A DNA stretch of 64,000 nucleotides from Ovis canadensis (GCF_042477335.2 NC_091254.1:94143501-94207500), one strand, 5' to 3'; numbered from the stretch's first letter, positions 12,254-23,979 are shown. Made by a program: numbers and translations. Notes: generated by a model not told the origin, from the sequence alone.

Positions 12254-12470
12254 GGGCTTCCTGGATGGATGACTCAGTGGTAAATAATCCTCTTTCAAAG
12301 AAGGAGCTGTGGGAGATGCAGGTTTGATCCCTGGGTTGGAGAGATCCCCTGGAGGAGGGCAGGGCTACCCACTCCAGTATTTGTGCCTGGAGAATCCCAT
12401 GGACAGAGAAACCTGGTGGACTACAGCCCATAAGGTCAAAAAGAGTCCAGCATGACTGAGCCACTGACCA
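12254..12470 (+). mobile_element. Bov-tA SINE
   Basis: A degenerate tRNA-like head is followed by a Bov-A body with cactccagtatttgtgcctgg and a BovB-like 3' end, catgactgagccactgac. Confidence 0.88.
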
Positions 12471-12677
12471 AACAGGCTCTTGCTCTTGGAAACTGAGACC
12501 TTGAGAATAATCACCCTCACTTTGTGAGACAATGGGTTGAATATGTGTTGAGGGGTTGAAGTGAGTGTGGGGTTGGAAGTTTCACCTGTGTTTGTTGATT
12601 TCAATTCTACCTGGACTGCTCTCTACCTGGTCCTGTGTTTTTCTCAGGGATGCTCCTAAGCCAAATTTGGGTAGTAA

Positions 12678-12870
12678 AAGTGAGAGTCACTCATTCATGT
12701 CCAGTTTTTTTGGACACCATGGACTGTATAGTCCATGGAATTCTCCAGGCCAGAATACTGGAGTGGGTAGCCATTACCCTTCTCTCCGGGATCTTCCCAA
12801 CACAGGGATTGAACCCACGTCTCCCACAGTGCAGGTGGACTCTTTACCAGCTGAGCTACTAGGGAAGCCC
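12678..12870 (-). mobile_element. Bov-tA SINE
   Basis: A minus-strand copy running from gtgagagtcactcattcatg to the inverted head gggaagccc. It is followed directly by a 25-bp repeated piece of Bov-A body (12871-12896), indicating rearrangement. Confidence 0.88.
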
Positions 12871-12924
12871 AAGAATACTGTAGTGGGTAGCCTGTACTCC
12901 AATAATTGTTGGGCTTTCCTATGG

Positions 12925-13058
12925 AAGAAGGAAGAAGGGAATGGAAACCCATGTCAGAATTCTTGCCTGGAGAATCCCATGGAAAGAGGAGCTTGGTGGG
13001 ATACAGTTCATGAGGTTGCAAATTCGACCTGACTGAGAGAGTCACACACACACACACA
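12925..13058 (+). mobile_element. Bov-A SINE fragment with (CA)n tail
   Basis: A plus-strand Bov-A body lacking the tRNA head, ending in a gactgagagagt motif and a short (CA)n run at about 13043-13058. It faces the minus-strand SINE just upstream. Confidence 0.8.
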
Positions 13059-13078
13059 AAGAAGAATTACAGATATGA

Positions 13079-13292
13079 CATCAGTTCAGCTCAGTCGCTC
13101 AATCCTGTCCAACTCTTTGCGACCCCATGAACTGTAGCACGCCAGGCCTCCCTGTCCATCACTAACTCCCAGAGTCCACCCAAACCCACGTCCATTGACT
13201 CGGTGATGCCATCCAACCATCTCATCCTCTGTTGTCCCCTTTCCTCCTGCCCTCAATCTTTCCCAGCATCAGGGGCTTTTCCAATGAAAGAG
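13079..13292 (-). mobile_element. BovB LINE 3' fragment
   Basis: A minus-strand terminal BovB segment with the tail cagctcagtcgctcaat and the antisense MRWLDGIT block. It is truncated at about 13292. Confidence 0.88.
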
Positions 13293-13324
13293 TATCTAAT
13301 AAAGGCCCTAACATGATTCACTCT

Positions 13325-13515
13325 CCCTGATGCTGGGGTAGATTGAGGTCAGGAGGAGAGGGGGTGGTGACGGGAGAAGGTTGAATAGCATCACCGACTC
13401 AATGGACATGAGTTTAAGAAAACTCCTGGCAACAGTGAAGGACAGGGAGGCCTGGCATGCTGCACATCCTGGGATCACAAAGAGTCAGACACAACTTAGC
13501 AACTAAACAACAGCA
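13325..13515 (+). mobile_element. BovB LINE 3' fragment, inverted partner
   Basis: A plus-strand terminal BovB segment (diverged caggaggagaggg block, then ggcctggcatgctgca and the tail agtcagacacaac). With the preceding copy it forms an inverted repeat separated by about 30 bp. Confidence 0.85.
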
Positions 13516-13654
13516 AAGTGGAGAACTAATGGTTGGGGACAAATGAGATAAGGCATTAAACTCTGTTAGATGCAGCACCTTATATTTCACTCTTCAGTCG
13601 GGTTCTTGGAAACCCATGTAAACTCATAAACATAGGTTTGTTTGTTTGATTTTT

Positions 13655-13830
13655 GTTTTTGCTCTGTGGTGTCCAACTCTTTGTGGCCTTATGGGCTGTA
13701 GTCCAGAGGATTCCCTGTCCAGAAGATTCTCCAGGTAATCTTCCCAACCCAGGGACCTAACCCACATCTCCTGTGTCCCCTACCTTGTCAAGTGGATTCC
13801 TTACCACAGAGCCACCAGGGATACTCCAAT
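13655..13830 (-). mobile_element. Bov-tA SINE, diverged
   Basis: A minus-strand SINE body and head (tggattccttaccacagagccaccaggg). Several internal deletions. No clear TSD. Confidence 0.78.
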
Positions 13831-13965
13831 AAAAAATTCACTTAACACAAAAAAAGAATGAAAGAAAGTGAGCTGTTCCTTCAAAGTTCCATTCCTTCCA
13901 ACTAATTTCTTCTCTCTTCCTTCTTGGTCAGTACATTGACTCTGAGAACCTCTTTTACTTGGAAG

Positions 13966-14234
13966 TGTCTGCTGCTGCTGCTATGTCGCTTCAGTCGTGT
14001 CCGACTCTGTGCGACCCCATAGACTGCAGCCCACCAGGCTCCTCCATCCCTGGGATTCTCCAGGCAAGAAAACTGAAGTGGGTTGTCATTTCCTTCTCCA
14101 GTGCGTGAAAGTGAAGTTGCTCAGTTGTGTCCGACTCTTCACGACCCCATGGACTGCAGCCTACCATGCTTCTCCGTCCATGGGATTTTCCAGGCAAGAG
14201 TACCAGAGTGGGGTGCAATTGCCTTCTCCATTAC
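13966..14234 (-). mobile_element. Bov-A2 SINE (dimer of Bov-A)
   Basis: Two Bov-A monomers are joined by the gaaagtgaagttgc linker, with a (CTG)n tail on the left, all on the minus strand. Imperfect flanks tacttggaag (13956-13965) and tactggaag (14232-14240) look like a TSD with a 1-base gap. Confidence 0.9.
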
Positions 14235-14240
14235 TGGAAG

Positions 14241-16190
14241 CAGTTAACTTTTCTTTTCAGTTTGTATTTTCAACCTGCTGAGCAAACCTAGTCCTGCAAC
14301 CTGTCTGTTCTGGGACTCATCTTCGCTCACCCCAGGTCTATGCACCATGATTTTCCAAATGCCTCTTTCACAGTCTGGTTGGTCATACTTGGGACATTTA
14401 CAGATCTCAGAATTTCTTCAGTTTCACCAATTCTGTGTAATATGAATCTAACAAAAGTTTCTTTACTTTGAAAAAACCTTGAAACGCATTAGTATAAGAG
14501 TATGTTTGATGAAGATGTTGATATTTTACATAGCTCAAATAATTCTTTTCTAGTGAAAAGGTAAAAAAACATAGCATTGGAAATGGTTATAAATATAGGT
14601 CTTTGGACAGATGAGTCAGGAAGAAAAGAGATACTCAAGTAGGGACTGCTCATTCTAAGAAGGAAGCTTTATCCGTTTTCGTAAAATTATCTAAATCTCT
14701 ACCCAGTCAAATTACCACATTGCTTTTTCTCTGCTTTAACTTGTTCACAACAAGGTGGGGATCACAGCAAAAATACCACAGCCTAAAGAGGAAGAGGTGG
14801 CATGCTCTCCTATTTGCTGTGCTTTGGTTTGTTTTAGGGCAGAAACACAAATGCACGGACTCAACTGATGAAAACTGGTTTTGTGTACCTCACAGGGAAC
14901 ACCTGAATAGTGGTGGGAAATATTTTTTAAAAAGTAACAAAACAGACATAACATTGCTTGCTTCTGTCAACTGCCTTTCATTTCTTACATTATGGGATTA
15001 GAACAAGCAGGCTGACATCAAGACTCCAGTCCCTTTGGGTATTATGGTTCACACTCAGAACAGGCTCTGGTATTCCATGTTAAGACTACTGGCCTTTCCA
15101 CTGTTTCTTCTCTTTTTTTTTCCCCTCCTTTTTCTTCACTGTTACCTCATACAGTATCCCTGAGTGAACAATAATGTACAGTCTTGGAATTTCAATTCCC
15201 AAACTAGCTCTGCCCTTAAATACAATCTGTTTTTTATTAGTAATTTAGAGCTAATGTGCTTTGCAGAAAGTGTCCCTGTTCTGAGGTTATTCACACCTGG
15301 AATGAAATTCTGAAATATCCAAAGAGGGGCACTAATTTTACCAGCCATAAAACTCCTAAACCACAATATTTTACTTCTAATGATGTTCAAAATTCTTTTT
15401 TTCTCTCTTTTTCTTTCCCTCTTTTCTTCTTTCTTTCCTTCCTTCTTTCCCTATTTTCTTCTTTCTTATTTTTGGAAAACTAAGGATTGATTCCCATTTA
15501 AGTATACTGCCTTGGATATTTATGCATTCTGGAGTGAAACTATTGATCAGCTAATTTTTAACTGGGCTAAAATTTAGTTTCTGTATGTACAGACTTACTC
15601 TGAGAAAAGTTAAACATAAGTTCTTTTATAAAATAATTACAAGGAAAAATTGCCCTCTAGTAATATTGCTTGTCATGGAAATTTCAAAAGAAAAACATAT
15701 TAGCTAAAATCAAAATTCTAGAACATGTCTCTTTACACTAACTGCCTATAAGTATATGCATAAGCCAAGATGCTAGCTTCAGTTGACCTCTTTCTCTGTA
15801 TAGAGTGACTGAAGAGAAATGTGAACACTGAAGTACATGTGGATCTCACGTTCTTGGTTGGAAATTTGAAAGAAATAACTAAGACAGCAATATTTGTTAC
15901 ATATTGTTCAGGCTAAAACTGAAAAAAATAATTTTTGAGTGTAGCCACAGTACAGGACTGCTCTGAAATTGGTATCAAGTAGAAACATAAGCATGTATAA
16001 TGCAGGATTACTAAATATTGGAAAATACTGAGTTGTTTACCCTAATTACATAGAGAATGAAGATTTTGAAGGGAAAAATGCTAAGATCAAGAATATATTT
16101 AAAATATAAATAAGATGAAGTATCACTGAATTAATGTGCTAACATAGAAAATATATAAAACAATCACCCTGCTGTCCTTTTAAGGGTTGA
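14241..16190. other. Unique AT-rich stretch, no gene seen
   Basis: About 2 kb with no recognised repeat apart from the pyrimidine tract annotated separately. ORFs are short and unsupported. Confidence 0.5.
15392..15473 (+). repeat. Pyrimidine-rich (TC/TTTC) tract
   Basis: About 80 bp of almost pure T and C on the plus strand, with irregular ttctttcc and cttc units; the minus strand is a purine tract. Confidence 0.9.
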
Positions 16191-16201
16191 TGTTGTCATT
16201 A

Positions 16202-16402
16202 GCGAGTCCCTGGTAGCTCAGATGATAAAGAATATGCCCGCAATGTGGGAGACCTAGCTTCAGTCCCTGGATTGGGAAGATCCTCTAGAGAAGAGCACAG
16301 CTATCCACTCCACTATTCTTGCCTGGAGTGTTCCATTGACACAGGAGCCTGGCAAGCTGCAGTCCATGGGGTCACAAAGAGTTGGACACAACTGAGCGAC
16401 TA

Positions 16403-16438
<36 letters not shown>
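16202..16438 (+). mobile_element. Bov-tA SINE with (AC)17 tail and TSD
   Basis: A head-to-tail Bov-tA whose 3' end runs into a 34-bp (AC)n microsatellite at 16405-16438. A perfect 10-bp TSD GTTGTCATTA lies at 16192-16201 and 16439-16448, showing that the microsatellite belongs to the inserted element. Confidence 0.96.
16405..16438 (+). repeat. (AC)17 microsatellite
   Basis: An uninterrupted dinucleotide run inside the TSD-bounded SINE, seeded by its 3' tail. Confidence 0.97.
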
Positions 16439-16441
<3 letters not shown>

Positions 16442-16671
16442 GTCATTATCACCATCACTTGTTATAGACAGTTTCCAGGTGACCAGGAAGCATAATTTCT
16501 TGAATTTACCATGGGTTAGGATAAGGCGGAAAAAAAAATAGTACAGCAAAACAGTATAATCTTATGAAAGGGTCTTACTGGAAAGTATATCTATTTCATT
16601 TTTCTTAAGCAGTTGACCAAAGCCACCAGCCTAGAGCCACATTAGCAAGCTAACCTATGTTAACCTGAGGG

Positions 16672-16800
16672 ACAAAGGGGCCTGGTTTCCACATCCAGGT
16701 TCACTAACTTAATAGCTGTGCGACCTCAGGCAAACGAAGCCATCTCTCTGGGTTCAGTTTTCTAATCTCTCAATTTAAGTAAGTAATATAAAACTGTTGA
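16672..16800 (+). mobile_element. MIR SINE fragment
   Basis: A diverged MIR core: ttaatagctgtgcgacctca then ggcaaacg, tctctgggttcagttttcta and tctcaatttaa. It is an ancient mammalian SINE; the exact ends are uncertain. Confidence 0.65.
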
Positions 16801-16861
16801 TAGTATTTTGTAAAGATTTTGTAAAGCATGGTTCAGAGTACTCAGTAAAACCAACAACACA

Positions 16862-17185
16862 GCTAACTTCCTTTAGGATGGACTGGTTGGATCTCCTTGC
16901 AGTCCAAGGGACTCTCAAGAGTCTTCTCCAATACCATAGTTCAAAAGCATCAATTCTTTGGCCTCAGGTTTCTTTTTGGTCCAACTCTCACATCCATTCA
17001 TGACCACTGGAAAAACCATAGCCTTGACTCAATGGACCTTGGTTGGCAAAGTAATGTCTGTGTTTTTAAACATGCTCTCTAGGTTGGTCATAACATTTCT
17101 TCCAAAGAGCAAATGTCTTAATTTCGTGGTTGCGGTCACCATTTGCAATGATTGCACCATTTGCAGTGCAATTTCCGTACTTGGA
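16862..17185 (-). mobile_element. BovB LINE internal fragment lacking the 3' end
   Basis: Minus-strand BovB from the NQSILKE-like region back to the CSHEIKR region. Unlike most copies it has no terminal tail, so it is a deletion remnant rather than a simple 5'-truncated insertion. An approximately 18-bp imperfect tandem repeat (caccatttgca) occurs at 17138-17175. Confidence 0.88.
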
Positions 17186-17199
17186 GATCTTAAATTGGG

Positions 17200-17681
17200 A
17201 TAAATATGAAGGTACATCCTTAACACCTTGGAGATTCATCTTATAATGAGGCTATGGAAAGACAAAGCTCCAGGAAAGGCGTTTTGTTCACTTTTTATCA
17301 TCCTCTCCAAGATCCATTATTTCCTAACTCCTATACCTAAAAAATAAATAAATAAATAAATAGATACAATGATAGGCAGAGGTAGACAATAGATTAGATT
17401 CAGATTGATAGGCAGCTTTAAATATTTGAAATGACTGAAAGATTATATTTGGACAGGCATTTATTATCAATAAAGAGTTTCGTTTTATGATCAAGTCAAT
17501 GAAAAACCTGAAGCCATTTTTATGTATAGCTCCAGACTTAGACAGTAGCACTAGCATATTCATATGAATTAATGCCTGGTGGAGTAGAAAAACCTGTGAG
17601 AGAAGTGATATTCTACTTTATTTTCCTGACTATTCTATTAACTTGCTTTGAGATTTGGACAAATCGATTTAATTATTTTGT
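17200..17681. other. Unique AT-rich stretch with an (AAAT)n run
   Basis: Contains an approximately 25-bp (AAAT)n microsatellite at 17338-17362. No gene is seen. Confidence 0.55.
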
Positions 17682-17693
17682 AGCTTATCCAAT

Positions 17694-17954
17694 GGCACCC
17701 CACTCCAGTACTCTTGCCTGGGGAATCCCATGGACAGAGGAGCCTGGTAAGCTGCAGTCCATGGGGTTGCTGAGTCGGACATGACTGAGCGACTTCACTT
17801 TCACTTTTCCCTTTCATGCATTGGAGAAGGAAATGGCAACCCACTCCAGTGTTCTTGCCTGGAGAATCCCAGGGACTGGGGAGCCTGGTGGGTTGCTGTC
17901 TGCGGGGTCACACAGAGTCGGACACGACTGAAGTGACTTAGCAGCAGCAGCAGC
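17694..17954 (+). mobile_element. Bov-A2 SINE with TSD
   Basis: A dimeric Bov-A structure with a (CAG)n tail at about 17941-17954. The perfect direct repeat AGCTTATCCAAT at 17682-17693 and 17955-17966 is the TSD; the leading AGC may partly belong to the tail. Confidence 0.96.
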
Positions 17955-17966
17955 AGCTTATCCAAT

Positions 17967-18804
17967 TTTTTTTTTCACATACTTGCTAAACTGGGAATAT
18001 TCTTCATTCTTACCTCAAAGAAAGACTTAGAATATACATGAAAAAAATATAAAGTGTACTGATCTTTACTTTAGAAAACTTACCCAGATCCACCATGATT
18101 TCTAAGTAGAAGATTCCTATTTCTAAACCGATTTCTAAACAGAAGAAAAAAGCAAGACATTTATATGCATCCAATAGGTTATGTTGTAGCTTTGCTTTAA
18201 AGACAGAATATCTGAATGAAGAAATGGCCAAACCAAATATTTATAATTATTAGTTTATTGTATCAGAGACAAATATTTGAGCTATTTCTTTGTTTTTTTT
18301 TTAATCAAAAGTTATCAACAGCTGATATTTTATAACTTCAGTTGTCCTATTTCATTCAGTTGGGTAAACAAAATGGTAGGAAATATAATTGGTCTACCAA
18401 GTATTGCTTTAAAAATTCTGCCATTTTGTAAGAAACAAGCACACGTTACTTACACAGTATAAAATTTAGAGGGATTTTATGAGAACTTAAATATAAACAT
18501 TTGTGGAGACTGTAAAAATTTTAGGGAAATTTTATTTACTTCTTCATTCTCCAAAACATGAAAAAAAATTCACTCACTGATTAAAATACAAGATATATCA
18601 TAGAATATTTGTTTATTAAATATTTGCTTGCAAGTTTAGAAAATGTATTTTGTAGGTGTTATATGCATTGTTATTAAGGAAGCACTCTAATTGTGGAAAG
18701 GTGCAATACTTTATTAAATTGAGCTGATAGGTTAATGGGATTTATGTAAGTTATACAGTCTTAATTTGCTACTTGTAAATAGCACTTAGGTGGGCCTTCT
18801 ACCT
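17967..18804. other. Unique AT-rich stretch, no gene seen
   Basis: No repeat or exon recognised. Confidence 0.5.
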
Positions 18805-18950
18805 TGCAGAAGGAAATGGCAACCCATTCTAGTATCCTTGCCTGGAAAATTCCATGAACACATTCTCCAGGCCAGCTACAGGGATGAGCCTGGCAGGGTA
18901 CAGTCCATGGGTCACAAAGAGTCAGACACCACTGAGAGCCTGAACACGCA
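18805..18950 (+). mobile_element. Bov-A SINE fragment
   Basis: A headless Bov-A body beginning gcagaaggaaatggcaaccc. It carries an internal insertion with a reversed Bov-A word (acattctccaggccagc) near 18860 and ends agtcagacaccactgag. Confidence 0.8.
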
Positions 18951-20296
18951 TGTACGTAATACTTTACAAGTCCATGCCCTTTATTGCAGTAAGTGCACTG
19001 AATCCTTAGAAAGTGTTGCCTAGTTGGTCAGTAAATAAAGAAATCTTAATATACTCTGGTGGAGAAACAATGTACGCTAGTAAAAGCAGATGTTAATTAA
19101 CAAAGACAAACATGAATTCTAGCAACAAACCCTTTGAACTTTGTGGCTTAGCAAATCAAAATTTGTGGAAAACTGTAGAATCATATACTGCAATATTCAG
19201 CTAGTGACCATAAAATGCTATCTGTAAGAATGTAATTTCTGCAAACTGGGGACCTCATTCTGAAATTTATAAAGAAAAACATTATTTGCTTTTACTGGAA
19301 TGCTTGCCCCTTACCTTATGTGGAGAACACTTCATATTGTCCTTCCATCTTGTCCAAGTATTATGCCATAGCATCGTATACAACCCTAGTTTTGAAAAGA
19401 GTTTCGTAGTTCTGCACAATCCCTAGTAAGTTTTTTTTTTTTCTCTTTCACGTTTTGCTCTGGCGTCAAATTTTAAGCCTAGTCTTCCTTTATTTTTAGC
19501 CCACACCTCACCCACCATGCCATCTGGAAATATTATTAGATGAGTAACAATTACGTTTCTGCTGAAAGACTACAGATTATCTGAAATATTATTTGATGAT
19601 GTATCATCCTACAGGATGTAATACTAAAACTGCCACATACTATATCAAACCAGCACCAACTATCATGTAACACCTGCGGAGGCCCCACCATCAAGTTCTG
19701 ATTACTGTCAACAAGAGGTTAGCAATTGAAAAAGAGAGTCAAATTTGCAGAATAATGGCATCTGACATGTCTCCACAGCTGGCAAAGACATAGAACAGAT
19801 GAAAAGGTAGCACATCATATAACTTTCATTTCTTTGCAAGGCACACACTCTACTGTGGGACATTTCAGCAACCGCTTATGACTTCTGTTTGATTCTCCTT
19901 TCTCTCCTAAAATGCAATTAAATGAGGGAAGGCTGTGCTATATTTTACATAAATATTGATGTCAATTCAATGAAGTCCTAACTATTCAAACTCGACTGAA
20001 ATTTTCCTTCTTGGACAAAAAGTCATTAGTTGTAGTACATGGTGTGAGGTTCCAGGTTTGGGAATGAAATCTCCATCAAAAAAAAAAAAAAAAACACAAA
20101 ATTCTCTTTTTAGTCTCCCAACCTCCGTGTCTTCTCTTTCTTTGTACTTCCAGCAGAAGCTGTTTTTGCTTAAGTGGGAACTAAACTAAAAAAAAAAAAA
20201 AAAAAAAGAAAAACAAAATAAAACCATTTTTTTTTCAGCAAGAAAATTGGAGAAATCTTACGTTGGAGGCCTCCTGGTTTCTAATCATGCTTCTTC
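18951..20296. other. Unique AT-rich stretch, no gene seen
   Basis: Contains pure A runs near 20079-20095 and 20189-20207, without a recognisable attached element on either side. Confidence 0.5.
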
Positions 20297-20307
20297 TAAT
20301 GATCAAG

Positions 20308-20506
20308 TTTGGTGTTGTTTTAGGTATTCGACTTTTACAAGCCTGTGGACTGTAGCCCTTGGGGCTCCTCTGTCCATGGGATTTCCCAAGTGAGAATACT
20401 GGAGTGGGTTGCCTTTCTCTTCTGCAGGGGATCTTCTGACCCAAGAATTGAGCTGTGGCCCTGTATTAGCGAGCAGATTCTTTATGACTGACCACCAGGG
20501 CAGCGT
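20308..20506 (-). mobile_element. Bov-tA SINE, diverged, with TSD
   Basis: A minus-strand SINE body with a degraded head. A perfect 11-bp TSD TAATGATCAAG occurs at 20297-20307 and 20507-20517, which sets its limits despite the divergence. Confidence 0.9.
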
Positions 20507-20517
20507 TAATGATCAAG

Positions 20518-21223
20518 GAGCCTCCCTTTTCCCTGTGCAGCTAAGTCCTGCCCTGGTGGGACAGACGAGTCTCACCTTTCATAAGATCATTCATTCTTTT
20601 CTTTCCTTGTTGTCATAGAGAAGAAGTTGAAACAGAATGGACTGACACAAAACTGATACCTTGAACATCATTTCCAAAGAAAGTCCTGAGGTAATACCCA
20701 TGTCATATTCACATAGACCTGCAAGCCAAGACTTCACATCTGAACTGATGTTACAGTTGACCGAGTATTGGTTAGAGGATAGATCTTTGACCAGTATTTC
20801 ATTTTTGTAAGTTACTTCCAAATACATGAACTTTCTGCAAATTCATTCTCTTTGGTTCTACAAATTTGAAATACTGATCGTTTAAAAGTTTTGGTGGAGA
20901 GAATGTTAGGTTGAATCTGTTAGCTAAAATAACTTCTAAATTATCAAAGCGATTAAGTTTTCTATGTTGTATAAGAAATCTTAAGGAAATCAAGGTACTC
21001 ACTTTCTATGTATTAAACCTTTGATGATAGACGTCCCATGACCTGGAATTTGATTCATTACAACATATAATAGTTGAACAACAATGTGTGAATATTGAGC
21101 TTAATCTCTTAGCCAAGTTTGTTATTATTTTGTAATATAAAGACATATACTGTACAATTTGGGGAGAAAAATGATTTCTGCCAAAGGATTCTAGAAAATG
21201 AGTTGCAAATTTAATACTGGAGC
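20518..21223. other. Unique AT-rich stretch, no gene seen
   Basis: Short minus-strand ORFs at 20591-20827, 20799-21002 and 21006-21254 resemble no family I know and have no supporting signals. Confidence 0.45.
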
Positions 21224-21231
21224 AGACTTTA

Positions 21232-21430
21232 AAGTGAAAGTGAAAGTCGCTCAATCATGTCCGACTCTTTGTGACCCCATGGACTATACAGTCCATGAAA
21301 CTCTCCAGGCCAGAATACAAGAGTGGGTAGCCATTCCCTTCTCCAGGGAATCTTCCCAACCCAGGGATTGAACTCAGGTCTCCCACATTGCAGGTGGATT
21401 CTTTACCAGCTGAGCCACCAGGGAAGCTCA
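21232..21430 (-). mobile_element. Bov-tA SINE with TSD
   Basis: A minus-strand full SINE. An 8-bp TSD AGACTTTA lies at 21224-21231 and 21431-21438. Confidence 0.93.
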
Positions 21431-21438
21431 AGACTTTA

Positions 21439-22269
21439 TGCCTACAGCAATCACCTACACCGAATAGGTGTGCAATAAGGTTTGACAGGCTGCATTCATA
21501 GAGTAAGACAATAGTTTCAATAGTTTAAACATGGTTTATATCAAAGCTTAAGATGTAAAACTGAATGTTAGGAAGCACTGGTTAAGGTTCTAAATATGCT
21601 ATTAATGTAGGTCATTGTATTTTTGCAAGTCATTTTATGATTTTTTTTTTCTTTTAAAGCCAGACTTCTACCTCAAAGAAGTGCTTGAAACACTGAGAGC
21701 ATTTATGGCAAAAGCTTTGATCTGTGTACATCCAGTAAATACAAAACATTCGTGTGTTTAAGGATGTGCATACCTGCACATTATGACTTTAACAAATGCT
21801 TTAAACTGCATATTGAAAGTTATTGATTTGGTAAGGCTCCAAACACATTTCTCCTCGTTAGTTTCCAACACCAACCCCTTGAGCTTCCAAATTTGATGAT
21901 TTTGCATATTGCAAGGGGCTGCGCATGCAGAATTTGACTCTATTTCACAGACATATTGTTTCGTGTTTCAGATGATGAATGTACAATGCAAATAGCTATA
22001 AAAATGAATGAAAGCACCCAGCCCCTTTGATATAAGTGCTGTTATAGACAAGCTTTGCATATGAGAACTGAAATTACATTGGCTATACAATGGGAACCAT
22101 ATTATAGCATTGGAAACATTTTAGTAATTTTTTAAACTCCAATATAGCTAAGTATTTTTCACAGGTATAGAATAAAGTTTTGAGGACATATTCTAGGATA
22201 TCTTTTTGCTTCTTTCAGATATGTTTGATCTATTGCTGGAATCGGCTCTTGGGTAATTTGTTACACAAT
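21439..22269. other. Unique AT-rich stretch, no gene seen
   Basis: No recognised feature. Confidence 0.5.
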
Positions 22270-22280
22270 ATTATAGCTTT

Positions 22281-22573
22281 TTTGCCTTTTTATATAGTTC
22301 ATGGGGTTCTTACAGCTAGTATATCAGAGTGGTTTGCCATTCCCTCCTCCAGCGGATCATGTTTTGTCAGAAATCTCTGCTATGACCCATCCATCTTGGG
22401 TGGCCATACATGGCATGGCCTGTAGCTTCATTGCTATGCAAGCCCCTGTGCGACAACAAGGCAGTGATCCCTGAAGGGGTGATGGTGAGGAGCAAGAAAG
22501 CCTGGCTTGCTGCAGCCCATTCTTTTCCAGTAGAGAAGAATTGGACACAACTTGGCTACTAAACAACAACAAC
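22281..22573 (+). mobile_element. Composite BovB/Bov-A-related retroposon with TSD
   Basis: The 5' part has an antisense Bov-A-like word (gagtggtttgccattccct) and the 3' part has a sense BovB-like end (agcctggcttgctgcagccc, then gaattggacacaacttggct) finishing in aaacaacaacaac. About 110 bp of middle sequence is not Bov-A. A perfect 11-bp TSD ATTATAGCTTT at 22270-22280 and 22574-22584 bounds the whole unit. I do not recall a family name with certainty. Confidence 0.8.
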
Positions 22574-22786
22574 ATTATAGCTTTGGACCAACAGGTAGAC
22601 TTGGATCGATGGACTTGCTATTTATATATTTACCAGTATTAGTTTAATAACAAAATGCCCTTAACTATTTAGAGCTGAGAACTAAAACACTGGCAACATA
22701 GATCAAGTATACTATATATGAACCAGTCAATGTTTGTCTACGAGAAAACTCAGCTTTATTGATTCAAAGCTGTGAAGAATGGGAAA

Positions 22787-22994
22787 AGTGTAGTCGCTCA
22801 GTCGTGTCTGACTCTTTGAGACCCCATGGACTGTAGCCTACCAGGCTCCTCCCTCCATGGGATTCTCCAGGCAAGAGTACTGGAGTGGGTTGCCATTTCC
22901 TTCTCCAGGGGATCTTCCCAACCCAGGGATCGAACCCCGGTCTCCTGTATTCCAGGCAGACACTTTAACCTCTGAGCCACCAGGGACTAGATGT
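22787..22994 (-). mobile_element. Bov-tA SINE with TSD
   Basis: A well-preserved minus-strand SINE with a perfect 14-bp TSD TGAAGAATGGGAAA at 22773-22786 and 22995-23008. The long perfect TSD suggests a fairly young insertion. Confidence 0.97.
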
Positions 22995-23008
22995 TGAAGA
23001 ATGGGAAA

Positions 23009-23977
23009 GAAACTAACAAATCATAGGTGTGTTATTTTCAAATTGTGTTGGATGAAGCCTTTGACATTCACAGCAAGTATCAAGGGCCACCATGGAGCAG
23101 AGTATGAAAGAACGTTCACAAAGTTTGCCCAATAGGGTCATGATCCTTTTATTGTATACTGGGCCCCTGTGCAAATTTTTACTGAAACAAAGACAAAAAA
23201 ATTTCAAAGGAGACCTCACTGCTTAAAACAATGTAAAAACTGATTTAAACCCAAGTTCTTCTTTTAGAGATGAAAAATTCAGTGGTTTACATTGAAGAGC
23301 AATTATTTGATCTTTGCTAAGTTGAGCTTGTTTATCATAATTTCCATTTCAAATACCCTGTATAGCTTTGATGGTTTTGAACCTACGTGGATTTAAATGT
23401 TAGTGTTCATACATGTATATTATGACACATCAATCTGCTAAGTTATACATCTCTCTGGTTGTTAGGAAGCAAAATGCAACCATTATGATGCTCTACTTTT
23501 TGAGATGATGCAAATATATTTTATTCAGTTCTTTCACTGGCTGACTTCTACAGAGGGTCTTCCCTTAGTCAGATGCTCAGAGTTTAACCACAAACTGGGA
23601 AAACTGACAAATACGTAATAACTCTCAGTCATCTAAAGGATCATGACAGAGGTGTTCAGAAACCTATGTGAAGAAACGAAAGGAGAACCTAGAAAAGAAT
23701 TGGAGAGGGAGGAAGTGAATGAAAAACTTCGCCTAGAAACAGGCGTTTGAGTTGAGTCAGAAATTCTCTCTAAAGAGATATCAGTTAGAAATGTAGAGGG
23801 GGAGGGCTCAAGGATTGAAAACGAAGGACATGCTATTCGTTAATGTCCTTTGGTGGAGAGAGTCCAAGCTGGAGCGTGACGACAAGGCAGGTATGAGTTA
23901 GGGAGTGCAGGCTGGAGTTTTCGCCTCTTGAGGAATGAAAGCTTTCTATAGCATTACTTCTACATTGTTTTTTATTT
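23009..23977. other. Unique stretch, no gene seen
   Basis: The part at 23640-23930 is purine-rich. No feature is recognised. Confidence 0.5.
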
Positions 23978-23979
23978 CC

